Source: Craterostigma plantagineum
Taxonomy: Eukaryota > Streptophyta > Magnoliopsida > Lamiales > Linderniaceae
DNA: 64,000 nt
Assembly: GCA_027422505.1 (NCBI GenBank)
Contig: JAPQWV010000001.1
Location: 186,001 to 250,000, forward strand
Direction of reading: 5' to 3'
The position numbers were made by a program, and so were the translations under genes. Every line of letters begins with the position of its first letter. Position 1 is the first letter of the stretch. This document shows positions 46,052 to 57,851 of the stretch, one piece after another. The notes under the pieces were generated by a model. That model had not been told where the DNA came from, did not search any database, and saw nothing but the letters and a program-made list of their open reading frames with translations.

Positions 46052-47171
46052 CTAACAGTTCTTGGGTCTGATTTCGATCCCTTCAATGACCAACCCACTC
46101 TTCCAATTTCCATTCTTGACCTCCATCACACCCATCTCCAAGGCACCCACTTGTCCTTCCTTGACGTAAAACTCACCCAACTCAACCTCCATCCAACCGT
46201 TTTCTCTCATCTTAGGATGCTCGGAACTCTTCTGCTGCTGTCGTTTTTGCTCTTGTCCTGCCGCGTTGTAGCTGACATCATCATGTGATTGTAGCCGAGC
46301 CAAACGGTGGAAGAACAATCTGCTCCCTCTCTGGGATCCATGAGGATCCAAGTATACACTTCTGCTATCCCCTTCTTCCTCGCTGCCGCTGATTTTAACA
46401 GAAGTTTCGGCCTGTTGGTATTCGAACCCTATGATCTCCGACTGAGTGGTATAAACGAGGTAAGCTGCGTAGTTGGTGTTGGGGGAAAGCGTGCTTGCGT
46501 CTATAGAGCCTCGGATTTCGAACCAGCAAACGCTGAGGAGTTCGGCCACTTCGCTAAACCTGGGATTGATTGAAGGAAAGATTTCCTTAACATCACCGTG
46601 GTGAGAAACGAGAAAAAAAAATTGCTTCTTTAGGGATTTGAGAGTGTTGATTACTTGGAATTGGGAATATTGAACCATCGCCAGTACCGCTCTGTGTCGC
46701 CCCACACGATGAGCAGATCTCTCGCGCCAAGCGTGTAGCATTTCTTGCCGCTGAATTTCTCCAGTGAGAAGCTCTGTTTTGGTAACGGAATCGTTTCAAT
46801 TGCAGCATGAAATCAAACTATGAGAAACAAAAACCCCAAAATCAAGGGAATAAAGAAGGAAAGGCGCCGATCACCTTCGCCCCCCCGTCGATGAGAATCG
46901 GATGGTCGCACAAATACATGTACAAGTCCTTCTTCGACCTGAAATTCTTCATGAGCTCATCCCCGCCGCCGACGTGGCGAGAGACTATGCTCCGATAATC
47001 GGAAGGCAGGAAGCGTTCCCAAATGGCGTCGGATTCAGACGCCGAGCGAAGCGACGGAGCAACGGCGGCGAGGCGGCAGGCGTCCTTGGGGCTCGTGAGA
47101 GATAGCGCGTTGCCCAGGCAGTCCTCTGGAAGCGCGTGGAGGTCACGACAGATGTTGAGAGCCATGTCCAT
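46052..47171 (-). CDS. F-box protein PP2-B-like (Nictaba-type lectin domain)
   Basis: PP2-B proteins join an F-box to a phloem protein 2 / Nictaba lectin domain, thought to recognise glycoproteins for SCF ubiquitylation. Three exons (47171-46875, 46773-46655, 46559-46052) join in phase to 307 residues. The F-box is at about residues 12-55 (LHALPEDCLGNALSLTSPKD, then WERFLPSDY). The PP2 domain starts with the hallmark KCYTLGARDLLIVWGDTERY and WRW, then FSEVAELLSVCWFEIRGSID, NYAAYLVYTT and ends ENGWMEVELGEFYVKEG and GLVIEGIEIRPK. An insertion of about 45 residues, rich in H, Q and S, lies in the middle of the domain (about 195-240). A second in-frame ATG at 47165 is an alternative start. Confidence 0.93.
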
Positions 47172-47613
47172 TCCTCCTCTCCTCCTTGGGATGTCATGCT
47201 CGTTCTATTGCTTCTTCGTCATTTATACTACTACAGTGGATCCCACGATTCTATTTATGTATTTATTTATTTATTTTCGTTCATGTCACCAGCTTTGTGG
47301 GGTGGGGCCATCACGTGTTTATTAATTTAAAGGCGTCGCAACTTTCATTGACGCCGTCCGAGGCACCTGATTCAAAATATCAATATCAAATAATTCATTC
47401 GCATTATTTGGATTTGAGTTGCTATCTACCTAGTTAGGCACTCATCTTTGACCTGCGAAAACATTTATTTGTAGATTTGATTCTCATAAAATTAATTTGG
47501 TGAATCTATAGAAAAATACCCAATTGAAAATTTTTTTTACACATAACTACCAATGTCAGAAAATTTTATAGATATGTACCCGATTTAATTTTACCAGTTT
47601 CCTTAGTCATATC
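47172..47613. other. F-box upstream region
   Basis: Promoter side of the PP2-type F-box gene, AT-rich, leading to the hAT insertion. No gene seen. Confidence 0.5.
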
Positions 47614-48332
47614 TAGGGGTGTTCAAATGTCGGTTAACCGACCGAACCGAAACCGAAGTTTCGGTTCGAACCGAATACCGAACCGAAAATTTTCGGTTCG
47701 GTATTCGGTTTTCATTTTGATAACCGAATAAAATTCGGTTCGGTTTCGGTTTACTACCTCGGTAAACCGGACCGAACCGAAAAATCGAATTTATTATTAC
47801 TTTTTATTTTTCTATACATATATATTATTATATAATAATCAAATATTATTATATGTTCTATATTAATAATATATCCACCATATGTTATAAAATATGAAAA
47901 ATATTACTTATATCAAAACATTATACAAATATATATATGATAATATATTTTATAATTTAAATCATATCAAATAAAATATTAAAATATTATGTAAATTAAT
48001 ATTTTTATACAATTCTATATATGATAATATATTTTTTTATAATTTAAATCATATTAACATATTAAATAAATATAAAAAATTAGGTAAATTATATATTTTT
48101 ATACAATTCTATATATAATAGTATATTTTTATAATATAAATCATGTTTATATATTTTTATTTCTTTTATAAAATTCGGTTTTCGGTCGGTTACCGAACCG
48201 AACCGAAAAAATTCGGTAAAAAACCGAAACCGAACCGAAATATTTCGGTTCGGTTTTCGGTTTATGAAATCCTCGAACCGAACTTTCGGTTAACCGAAGG
48301 TTCGGTTCGGTTATACCGAATGAACACCCCTA
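47614..48332. mobile_element. Non-autonomous hAT element rich in CGGTT repeats
   Basis: A 719-bp element with perfect 12-bp terminal repeats TAGGGGTGTTCA / TGAACACCCCTA. The flanking octamers GTCATATC (47606-47613) and GTCATATT (48333-48340) match at 7 of 8 bases, a hAT-type target duplication. Each end is packed with CGGTTCGGTT/AACCGAACCG motifs that form long inverted arms (about 170 bp each); the middle is extremely AT-rich. No transposase. Confidence 0.9.
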
Positions 48333-48377
48333 GTCATATTGTACCTTCCTGTGTGTATATTGCGTACTATAACACGT

Positions 48378-48545
48378 TTATATAGGGTACCTAAATATAG
48401 GTTACGTCGTACCTACGAGCATGCCTGTGTGTTACATAGGGCGTACCTAAATATAACATACGTCGTACCATTTTCTGTTATATAGGGTACCCAAATGTGT
48501 TTGAGATAGGGTACCCAAATGTGTTGTTTGATGTACTTTCGAGGA
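48378..48545. repeat. Degenerate direct repeats with GGGTACC core
   Basis: Direct repeats in this stretch share TATAGGGTACCTAAATATA and ACGTCGTACC, about 70 bp apart, followed by two shorter copies of ATAGGGTACCCAAATGTG about 24 bp apart. Related GGTACCTA motifs continue to about 48650. Confidence 0.6.
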
Positions 48546-49708
48546 TCGGGTACCTATGTGCAAAAACTTTATTCTGTTAGGTACCTACATATAAAAAAAT
48601 CCTGACTGAGTACTAAATTACAAGTTTTTTTCTAAATAGGTACTTATTTGTAAAAACCCAATTAATTTTATGGAGGTAGGTCGGATATTTAACTGCTAAA
48701 CAAGTTCGGAAGGGTTGTTGTCTAATGATAAATCAAAAGGGATTGCATAAACTTGGTCTTTGAAACGCCAATAGATATGGGAATATATTCATCAATTCTT
48801 CAACTTACACAAACCTTAACTATGAAGTCTGTGCTTTTCTAAAGGCAATTGGATCATAAAAAACTGTGGGATCTTATCTAAAGATATCTGCACAACGACG
48901 AGAAATAGAATAATAGTAATGTGTGAAGCCTGCAAATAACTTTTGTAGATAAAAGTCAATGAACGAGTGGTCAAATACGTAAATGAATAAAAAAACGATT
49001 AGAAAAATGCAGTATGATTCTCATGTTGGAAGCTTCTATTCTACGTGTAGAGCAGTTTCTTGTGAGTAATTAAGTATGCAAGGTTGACCGCTTGGTCTGT
49101 AATGTAATATGATGAAAACCTTAGCAGTTAAGGCTTTCGTCTCCTACCCTACGTAAAGTAGTTAAAGAAAGAAAAAGCCTTACTAAAAGGGCGAAGATCA
49201 ATCAAACCACATGCAAGTGCTAGTAACGAGTTTAAACTAGAGCAGGAAGAAAAGATAATGCTTTGGAGATGGTAATGTAAACTTTTGATGTTCAGAAGTT
49301 GCTTTTGTATGCTAGAGACGTCCATGGCAGATTCACAAAAGCTAAGATCCTCTAGTGCAAATAAACAACAATAGTAATAATAATAACAAAAAATTATAAT
49401 GCATGACCCATAAATTGTTGGAAGCTGGAATCCATATTAAAAAAAAAGACCAGCCCATGTTCTCTCTATGCTTTTTATCATATGCTTTTCCCTGAAGGAA
49501 GCTTTTGAAATCTGTCCTCTTAAGAAAGAAAGAACATATCACAGAGAGCACTCCAATCTATTTCACAACAATTCTTTAAAATCGATGTAATCGTCTGTCT
49601 TGATTGATACAGTGATGCCTATTTTAAGGGGTTGGAGAACTCGACAATGGCGTATCTATGAAACCAACATACGAAACAAGTCGAAAAACATACTATCAAG
49701 GTATCTCG
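48546..49708. other. Intergenic, no gene seen
   Basis: AT-rich sequence up to the mevalonate kinase 3' end. No convincing coding frame. Confidence 0.5.
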
Positions 49709-51681
49709 TTAAGAGGAGGTACCACTGAAGCTTATCTCCATGCCTCTTCCACCTATTCCCGCAGTCAGGCATTGGAACCCACATGATTCTAGCTCTGCTA
49801 TAACCTTGTCCACAACCGTTCCTGATAATACTGAACATATGGTCAAGGAAAAAGACAATACTGAAAACAACATCGAACAAGGGTATGTAAAATTTGATTA
49901 ACATAGCATTATCACGGGGAATGCAAATGAAAAAAGGATACGAGTTGGTAGCAGTGTCAAGACACAGCCTCCACCGCCAGCTCCTGTTAGTTTAGTGGCA
50001 AGCTTGTACTTCAGAGTAGTTCGAATGACTGTTTCGATAGAAGCATGTGAGACTCCCATGCACTGAAGCAGCCCTTGATTCATTTCCATCAATTCTCCAA
50101 GTTTTTCTTCCTTTTCCGTGATCGCGAGATCATCGGGGACCTGTGATTGGATGATGGTAGCCACCTCGTTGCTTATGGAGTCGACGGCGTTAAATACAGA
50201 GGACATGGCACTAGGATGTCTCACTGTCCTTTCCGAGACGCCAGCCACCAATGCTTTTGTGTTTCTTCCAACTTTCGTGTTGGTTATTAGCATTTTGAGG
50301 GGCATATTGGTCTTTATGCGTGTGAGTTCGCCGGACTTGAATTTGATCATGTTCCCTGTTACAGCAAAATCCATGGGCCAGAGAGCTAATGGGGGTATCC
50401 AAGAATCAGACATTTCTAGTCTAAGATACAAAAGCCTTAGAATGTGGTGAATCTACACAGTTTATGATGAGGCGGCAGTATCATGGTCATTGTATGGTGC
50501 CCAATAATGAAAAAGCTAGGTATGTCGTATGGGTAAAACGTGGCTTCTTTAAGCAACCATAAAGAAAACAGATTAGAGATACCAGCGGATTTGGTAATGC
50601 AAGAAAATTTGGCATACCAAAGGTGCTCACTGTATTGTCAATTCCAGATGGCTTCCCATGAATTATCTTTTCACCTTCAAAAGCCCATTTGTTTACCAAT
50701 TCTAGCTCACTGTCTCCGTACATTTGCCAACCTTGATGGCTAAAATCCAACTTCACAGAATCAGAGAGAGCCAATAGTGCTGCAGACAGCGCAACACAAA
50801 AGGAAGCAGATGAGCCCAAGCCAGAGCCTAAAGGCAGCTCAGAGGTGACTATAGCTGTAGCTGGCTTGCACCTGAATAACAAAAGTTGCATACACTTTTA
50901 CAGAGTTTATATGTTGAATCAAGATGAAGAATGAACGTTCATATATCGTACCCATGAATGGACGTATACATCCAAAGGTAAGCTGAGATACCCGAAGCAA
51001 GGCCTATGTTTGCCTCAGGGATAGGCTGTTCTTCAACTAAAGAATCAATAGCTTTCAAGGTTTCTAATGAACAGGATGAAGGTGAAGACGCAACATGATT
51101 TCCTAGATCAGGAAGAAGTTCTCTGATTCTCCCCACGGACCATGAAAATTCCAAGTTCATATCCTTGAGCGACAGTTTTAGTGCATCATCATTATCTGTT
51201 CCACGAAAGTCAATGAAAATTAGGGGGCAAGCAAAGAAAACACCAGCATCTCATTAACAATGCAGCGAATCCCAAAGTCCCAAACTAATGCACAGCGTCA
51301 AGTAATCAATAAATATTAAAAAAATGAGCCAAGTCGGTGGAACAGATACATCGATGATCGGATATATACAATACAAACCATGCACCACTTCTTCATGATC
51401 ATCTAACTCGTGTGCTGCTATAGCTAACTAAGCTGCTATAACCAAACATGAACAAACCCTTTCCTACCATCATCCGATCATAAAAACTCGTCACTTCCGT
51501 CGTGTCCTAAACCTTAATCAGATCAAACTTAATCGTACGATAAATTACCGGACGGGGTAGGGAAACGGAGAGACACGTAAGTGTACAGATCGATGGCAGC
51601 TGCGACGGCAGCTGAGCCGTGGACCACCGCATGTTCTCCGGCTAGTATGATCTTCCCCGGCGCTCTGGATCTCACCTCCAT
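49709..51681 (-). CDS. MVK: Mevalonate kinase
   Basis: Mevalonate kinase phosphorylates mevalonate with ATP in the cytosolic isoprenoid pathway. Five exons (51681-51549, 51195-50952, 50871-50618, 50355-49942, 49821-49709) join in phase to 385 residues; Arabidopsis MVK (At5g27450) has about 378. GHMP motifs are present: the N-terminal [16 protein letters not shown], the ATP loop [13 protein letters not shown], the substrate region [15 protein letters not shown] and the C-terminal [16 protein letters not shown]. The start [10 protein letters not shown] corresponds to the usual family start. The C-terminus ends [13 protein letters not shown], longer and different from the usual short end. It is followed 314 bp upstream by the 3' end of the RING gene, same strand. 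Confidence 0.96.
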
Positions 51682-51994
51682 TCACCAACCCACTTTCTAA
51701 CTAATTTAATATGATGAATCTCGCAAGTCTGAGACCAGATCGTCACGAAAACTACAGTCTTGACATAGGCTATTAAAAAATACTATTTATGCCTACTTGC
51801 CCAATGCGCGAAGAAATCAAGAAACGTGAGCTCAATAACTCTATTTATTTTAAAATTATATGACCTAATACAACTTTTTTTTTTTCATTTTCCCATTAGC
51901 CAGATTTTAGTTGAGTCAACTGTAAAAAAACAATCAGAATTTGTAACAACATTTCGGTAAACACACGAGGGCTTGTTTACCCATCTATAAAAAT
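51682..51994. other. Spacer with MVK promoter
   Basis: 313 bp between MVK and the RING gene. AT-rich with an A/T-rich run near 51865; no gene. Confidence 0.5.
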
Positions 51995-53693
51995 TTAATC
52001 GGAATCTTCACAGAAAATGTACAACTGAGGTATAAGCTCATGAGGAGGCTGATGATGATCATCTTCTTCACCATTTTCATTACTGTTCCAACCTAAATGC
52101 TTTTTGTAGACTTCGTCAAAGGCTTCGATATTCAACCCTGATGCTAGAAACAATTCCAATTCATTCACAAATCTTTCGGTTCTTCCTGTTAAAAAAGGCC
52201 TGGCAGCTTCGGACACTCCTCGTCTGAGCTCTTCTCGGGCGGTTTCATGTGATTTTCTTGATTTTTGCGACCAATCCCTGCAAGGTGCTGACCATTACAA
52301 GGAGAACGATCCCATAATGTAATACCATGCTCTTCTATCAAGAGAGATATCGACCATTTCATCTGAATATGGTATGAAATGACAAGTGAGCTAAATACCT
52401 TCTCAGCGAGTCGATGACGCCAGTTATGTGATGCATAACGATACTTACATCCTCCTCCTGAACATTAACGGAAGATCAAAAGCGAAATTTTGGGGTTCAA
52501 GATATCATGTTCGAATTAGAACATCAAATTCGACAAAAAAGGGCGAGTTTGGAGATAAAACCTGCATCAAGGCTTGAATTTCTCTCGTCAGCCAATAGGG
52601 TAGAAAGTGGTTATGCTGAAGGTACTTGCGAAGCATCCAATAGCGGGTCACGCTTAGCTTATCGGCTAATTCTCCTGTCATTACAATCTCAGAGATCGAT
52701 ATCCAAGTATTGATTTTTATGTTAATGACCTTTTTTTAATCGGCACCCGGCGATAGAGAGAGGAAAGTACCCGGGGGTTCAGTGTAGTAACATTTTAGTC
52801 TATACCTGTGAGCTTCTGTGAAGAATTCACTGCAGAAAAATGATAACAGTGCATAAATTGATAAGTAAGGAGGGACATGAATTTGGAAGGAAACTGAAAA
52901 GTAGTATATCTGGGATATGATGTTACGCAACAATGGTACCTATTTGTTTCAGTCTTGTGAACATAATGTCGCTGAAAGGAGGCTCCGTCATATCCATAAA
53001 TGATGGAGAAGTTCTCTCTCTGGGACGAGATGCAAAGCGGTGTCATACAGGCGAAAAATCGAAAAGCGAATACAGACCAATAATCACACGTACTATGACT
53101 TTATATCCACCTTTCGAACAGTACAGCAAAAAGCTTCCACATTAAGGAACGCTTCTATTCCACTTAAGCTAGAGAAGATAGTAAGATCATAACTTGATGA
53201 GAAGAAGAAATGCCATCTTCACAGCATGCATATCTCAGAATGATAATTTGTTCGATTGGGTGCCAAACAAATTGTTCAGAAAATCTACGGACGTGATTAT
53301 AATCTAACAAGCTAGCAAATCCCCATGAGCTCAAGATGAGTGCTGGGATAGCTAACACTACCTTGCACATAGGGCACTTCACCGATGAAGGTTCACGAGA
53401 TTGCCTGCTCACAACTACGTTTGTCCACCGTAGAATGCAACTATAGCAAAACTTATCTGCAAACAACTGTGCATCATCAATCAGCCAAAGGGGAAATTTT
53501 TGAACTACAGCCCTTAGAGTAAAATTGAAGTGACCACAAAACTACCGATGATAGTTGAAATTCGTAGATGAACGAGAGAGAGAGACGTACGGAAACATTT
53601 ATCCAAATATGATTCTTGATCTTGAACAATGGTTGAGAGACAAATGGGACAGGGATTAAGGTCAAAATCGTTTGAGATCTCGTTCGCAGCCAT
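51995..53693 (-). CDS. RING-HC type E3 ubiquitin ligase, uncharacterised
   Basis: Seven exons (53693-53591, 53456-53362, 53019-52940, 52829-52771, 52674-52562, 52457-52399, 52277-51995) join in phase to 263 residues. The RING domain is split by intron 1: CPICLSTIVQDQESYLDKCF, then HKFCYSCILRW, and VKCPMCK, a C3HC4 pattern. Behind it lie SIIYGYDGASFQRHYV, EAHRYRLKCYYTEPPG, RYWMLRKYLQHNHFL and LTREIQALMQEEDV, followed by an alpha-helical tail ending SEAARPFLTGRTERFVNELE and ELFLASGLNIEAFDEVYKKH. I recognise this as a small conserved plant family of RING proteins but know no function; the substrate is unknown. It sits between MVK and the small membrane protein gene, all on the minus strand. Confidence 0.88.
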
Positions 53694-54169
53694 TAGTCAC
53701 CGAGGATTTAGCTGAAACTGAAGACGAGAGAGTTGATTTAATCCATTGATTGCAATTGCAATTGCACTTGATCGGAAATTACATTTCTATCCTTCTATAT
53801 TAAATAAATATATATTTTTTATTCTAGTTTACGAGACAGTTCTCTTTTGTGTTTTTCTCTCTTTTATACCCAAAGCAATTCATCAACAGCCGCCTCATTA
53901 GAACAAAAGATGGCACTCTGTTAGAATGACAAGTTACCATTGAGAACAAGCTATCGTCAATGGAAAATTAAAAGCAAGAATTATCATTCCTCAAACACCA
54001 ATATTACATTATTCCTCCAACATCTAAACGCAGGAACTTAGGATAACCTCAAGAACATCGAAAAAACAGGGCAGGCCAAAACTTGCAGCTCTTTCAACAA
54101 AAGACTCAAGAAATAAAAGAACTCTGCAACCATTCATTCACTCACAAAAAGAACCAAAGCTCTCAAATC
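53694..54169. other. Intergenic, RING gene promoter
   Basis: AT-rich spacer, no gene or repeat that I can define. Confidence 0.5.
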
Positions 54170-54790
54170 TTAGAAGAAAGCCTTTCTTTTTCTTCGCAAA
54201 ACCTTCTTCACTCTCTCAAGACTCCCAAATCTAACCCCCAATTCATCTCTCTTCAACACAGAAGCCACCAAGAATGCACAGCAGCAGAACCCTAAAACCC
54301 ATTCTTTAACTCCCTTCTTTAAAGCTCCCAAAGAAAGCCCAAACAACAGCAGACCCAAAGATCCCAGCAACGTATCACCGTCCAACACTATCTCCTTACC
54401 ACTGCAAGCGATTAACCCCAATCCCAAACCCAAAATCACCACAATTCCCAAAATACCAAATCTCATCGTTTTCCTCCTTTTCTTACTCCACCCATCGAAC
54501 CCACCACCACCCCAATTGAACCCACCATTACCGCCGCCGCCGCCTCCATTAATTCCGCCTCCGAATTCCTGTACTAGTAGTGCTAATGGCTCCGGCAACA
54601 ATTTCAGCTTCGAGGCGATTATGCAAGCCGATTCTACCATTAATCTGCTAGATCTCGCTATCCCGCGCTTCTTGTTCCTCCTCCTTACGAAACATACGAT
54701 TGACGTCGGCCCGCGGCTCGCATCGATCTTGTCAGCTACAGAAGCGAGGAACAGAGAAGGATCTGAAATGAGGTTAAAGCTGGCGCTCAT
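54170..54790 (-). CDS. Small membrane protein of unknown function
   Basis: A single-exon frame of 206 residues (start at 54790; an upstream in-frame ATG at 54895 would add 35 basic and Ser-rich residues). The N-terminal part could be a transit peptide (RRRNKKRGIARSSRL). A glycine-rich linker (residues about 80-105) precedes two or three hydrophobic segments: FGILGIVVILGLGLGLIAC, LLGSLGLLLFGLSLG and VLGFCCCAFLVA. The tail is basic (VKKVLRRKRKAFF). I recognise no domain. The long uninterrupted frame, its consistent hydrophobic pattern and its place in a row of minus-strand genes support a real gene; plastid or other organelle membrane is a guess from the leader. Confidence 0.7.
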   Translation of the reverse strand: MSASFNLISDPSLFLASVADKIDASRGPTSIVCFVRRRNKKRGIARSSRLMVESACIIASKLKLLPEPLALLVQEFGGGINGGGGGGNGGFNWGGGGFDGWSKKRRKTMRFGILGIVVILGLGLGLIACSGKEIVLDGDTLLGSLGLLLFGLSLGALKKGVKEWVLGFCCCAFLVASVLKRDELGVRFGSLERVKKVLRRKRKAFF

Positions 54791-55191
54791 TTTTCTTCCC
54801 TTTCTTGGCCCAGGCGAAGAGTCGGAATGGAATGTGAAGATGATGACCTTTTCTTTTCCACGACAGAAAACAGACCGTTGTCGCACAAAATGCACTCACA
54901 AATTGTTTGAATATATTTGGACATGATAGATTTTTTTCTAGAACTTATAATAATATAATATTTCTCGTGGACTGCTTTGCTTTATAAATGGATAACATGG
55001 CCCGTAACCCAAAACAGGGCGTATCGTGTCGTTTTTAAGATGATGATTGCTTTCCCTCTGTTCTAACTCTACTATCATCATCGTTACATTACACTCAACC
55101 AAGAATTACAGAGTGAGGCATAATAACAACTGTAGTAAGAAAAGAACTTGGACTACCAGCGTGGGATTATACAAAAAATGAAGTAACAAAA
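54791..55191. other. Intergenic spacer
   Basis: 5' flank of the small membrane protein gene and 3' flank of CCX. Nothing else seen. Confidence 0.5.
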
Positions 55192-57215
55192 TCAAGAAGA
55201 GAATGTAACAATCAACGAACTCACAGCCATGAAGCTGACATAAAGCCCGACGAGACAAAATCCCCAAAACCTCGGCACTCGAAACCTGTTCCAAGTCACC
55301 ACCAGCAAAGACCCCATTAAGCTAAGAATCAAGAAAACAAAAGCAACTACGATGCTCGTGTGGAACTGAAGCTTGTAAGCCTCGGGAAAAACATCAGCAC
55401 TCTGTATCACCAAACCAGTCCCAAGGCCGAAGAGCATGTTGAACATGGGACAAGCGAAGCAGCCCGCCATGGCCATCGCGGGCTGACCCGCTTTCGCAAC
55501 CGCCACGTCAGCGACGAGGTCTCCTATGGAGTTTCCCCATGCAAGAACGGTCAGTCCAAGAAAAGAAGGCGGCAGTTTGAGCAGAAGCCCGAGAGCTTCG
55601 AGGCAGTTGAGGAGTTCGCCGGCTGTTGTTGATATCCAAAACACACTCATGATGAATGCGATGACTACTGCAGGGATCTGTTCTGTCTTGGGTGGATCTC
55701 TTTCGACGATGTAATGGAGGGTGGCTAGAGAGGTGCTTGCAAAGAGGACGACTGACCATATTGGGATGTGTGTGGTTGTAAGAAGGAAACTGATGGGATG
55801 GTTTAAAGGGATGAATGATCTGCATGAGTATAAGAGGGCTAGTGGGCAAAGAGCTATGTTGGCGGATTGATAGAATCTGCTCCATTCTGATGGTGAAGTG
55901 TGTGGGATGGTGAGTTTAAGGAGCATAGAAACTGGAACTTCCCAGGCTTTGGATATCTGCGGTGGCAATGAACAACCAAGTATGGTGAGTTCAGTGAGCA
56001 GAATAGTTTGTAATAGAAAATGCATGAGTAAATCTTGGACAAAATATTGCAACACTGAATCGAGTGAATCATTTCCTGAATCTGCTAGGGACGATTTTAT
56101 TGATTCGACACAGACTTATATCACTAGAATGCATCTAAAATTCACAGGTGTGAAAACTATGAAATGAATCAAGTATCTATATTCTTCGTACTTCTCGTCT
56201 CCAAGAAACTAACAAAGGCTGTCGTTGAAATCAATATACATCATATCGACAAAGGTTGAAACGTGAGATTTCAAGCGCACAATCATAAGCAGCTTATGTA
56301 ACCCAATGATGACAATCATACAAGGCAGACATGACCAACAAAACAATCAGCTCAAAGCCATACCTTTCCATATAATTCCTTCAACTTGCCTTCAGCTTCC
56401 AATCCGTTACTCAACTCTCCAATTTCACAATCCACACCTTTCTCAATTAATCCAACCTCTTCAACTCTACTCTTATCCTCACCGCCGACAACGTTATCAT
56501 CCCGATAACCCAAATCCATCGAAAACACAATCCCAACGAAAAACAAGTAGAATCCAACGAACCCAACTGCCTGCCATAGGTATATCTCCGCACTCAGATA
56601 CACATAAAACAAAAACAACGCTGCCGTCATATAGAAAAGCACGTCCCTCACAAAAGGTGCCGTTTCAACCTTAAACGGCGCCGCATAGATCGCCACAAAT
56701 CCCACCACGAGCGCGGACACGAAAGTCCCCGCTGACAAAATAGCGCCGAACCCAGTCCTGGGCTGTCCGTTCCTGACAGCTGCCACCGAAGCGAACACGT
56801 CAGGCGCGCCATTGCCCAGCGCCAGTAAAGTCACGGCGCCCATCGAAGGCGAGAGCTTCATGTGGTTCGAGAGCTTAGTGACGACAACGGAGAACCGATC
56901 TTGAGCGGTTTTGACTAGGATGTAGAAGTATAAGGCGAGCGTGAGCGTGAGGAATGGGATCGAAAGGTACGGAACTCCGCCGAAGACGCAGGCGTGGAGA
57001 GCTGAGTAGTCGAAGAGTGAACTTGATGAGAAGAGCGAGCATTTCGTTGTTTCTTCAGCCGCGAAAAGGTGCCTGCGCGGGGAAATTGGGGGTTTTGAGG
57101 AGGCGTAGTTTGGGTAGAGAAGGAAAAAGAGGATAACGGCTGGGATGAGGAGAGAGAGTAAGGCAATCTCGAGTGTCGCCGCCGTGGTGGTGGTGGTTGT
57201 GATCTTCGAGGCCAT
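55192..57215 (-). CDS. CCX5: Cation/calcium exchanger (CCX5-like)
   Basis: CCX proteins (Na+/Ca2+ exchanger superfamily) exchange K+, Na+, Ca2+ or Mn2+ across endomembranes or the plasma membrane. Two exons (57215-56364 and 55956-55192) join in phase to 538 residues, near Arabidopsis CCX5 (At1g08960). The exon border falls in the loop between the two halves (GKLKELYGK then ISKAWEVPVSMLLKL). Alpha-1 repeat: SPSMGAVTLLALGNGAPDVFAS. Alpha-2 repeat: LGLTVLAWGNSIGDLVADVA, AKAGQPAMAMAGCFACPMFN. There are about 11 hydrophobic spans. Residues GNGAPD and GN(S)IGD carry the ion site. In the second repeat the family's usual Gly of CFAGPMFN appears to be Cys. The open frame starting upstream of 55956 (LLMHFLLQTILL) is intronic. 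Same strand as its neighbours. Confidence 0.94.
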
Positions 57216-57851
57216 GCCATTAGAGATGTGTGTTCAGTGGCGCTATGGGAGCATCGTCGATGATCGATGATGACGATGGCGACCTTTCATTGGTTTCTGA
57301 ATTCTGTACTAATTTCACCTTTTCTAATTATTTATATATATTGCTTCCGCTTATTTATCAATCTTTTCGTCCGTCGATCTTATATTAATAATATTATTTG
57401 TTATCATTATTAATTAATTAATTAAGTGTTGCTTCTTGGTCCGGCCGACACCGACCATGTAATACGCGGTTTTGCACCATTGCCTTGCCAGCAAACTCAA
57501 TAATATTCATTTCTCTCCCTTCTATTATTACAAGCATTGAATAACCCCACCATGTTGAAAGAAGCTGTGGTCCGAAATTTACACTACTATACGAATCAAA
57601 TAGGAAAAAATAAGGATTTGAAAAGAGAAAATGTGAGGTCAACATACGTTATACACACATAGAATTGGACAATTCACAAACATCTCTATGTATTACACCA
57701 TCGCATTCACAAAGAAGCTGGAACTCTGTTCATAATCTTGTTTTATTCTCCTAAACACCACCTTCTCATTCTGTAAGTAACAGTAATCAGCAAAAAAGGA
57801 AAAAAAAAAAAAAAAAGAAACTAACCAAAGGTTATCTTTTCACACGAATAT
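57216..57851. other. Intergenic, CCX promoter and LUL 3' flank
   Basis: AT-rich, with an A run of about 16 near 57801. A short minus-strand frame at 57418-57645 has no likeness to a known protein. Confidence 0.5.

Noticed and set aside
55957..56055. N-terminal extension of the CCX second exon (LLMHFLLQTILL)
   Set aside because: It is open in frame, but exon 1 ends in phase 0 at AAG and only the acceptor before ATATCC gives the conserved ISKAWE continuation; the extension needs a donor that does not exist.
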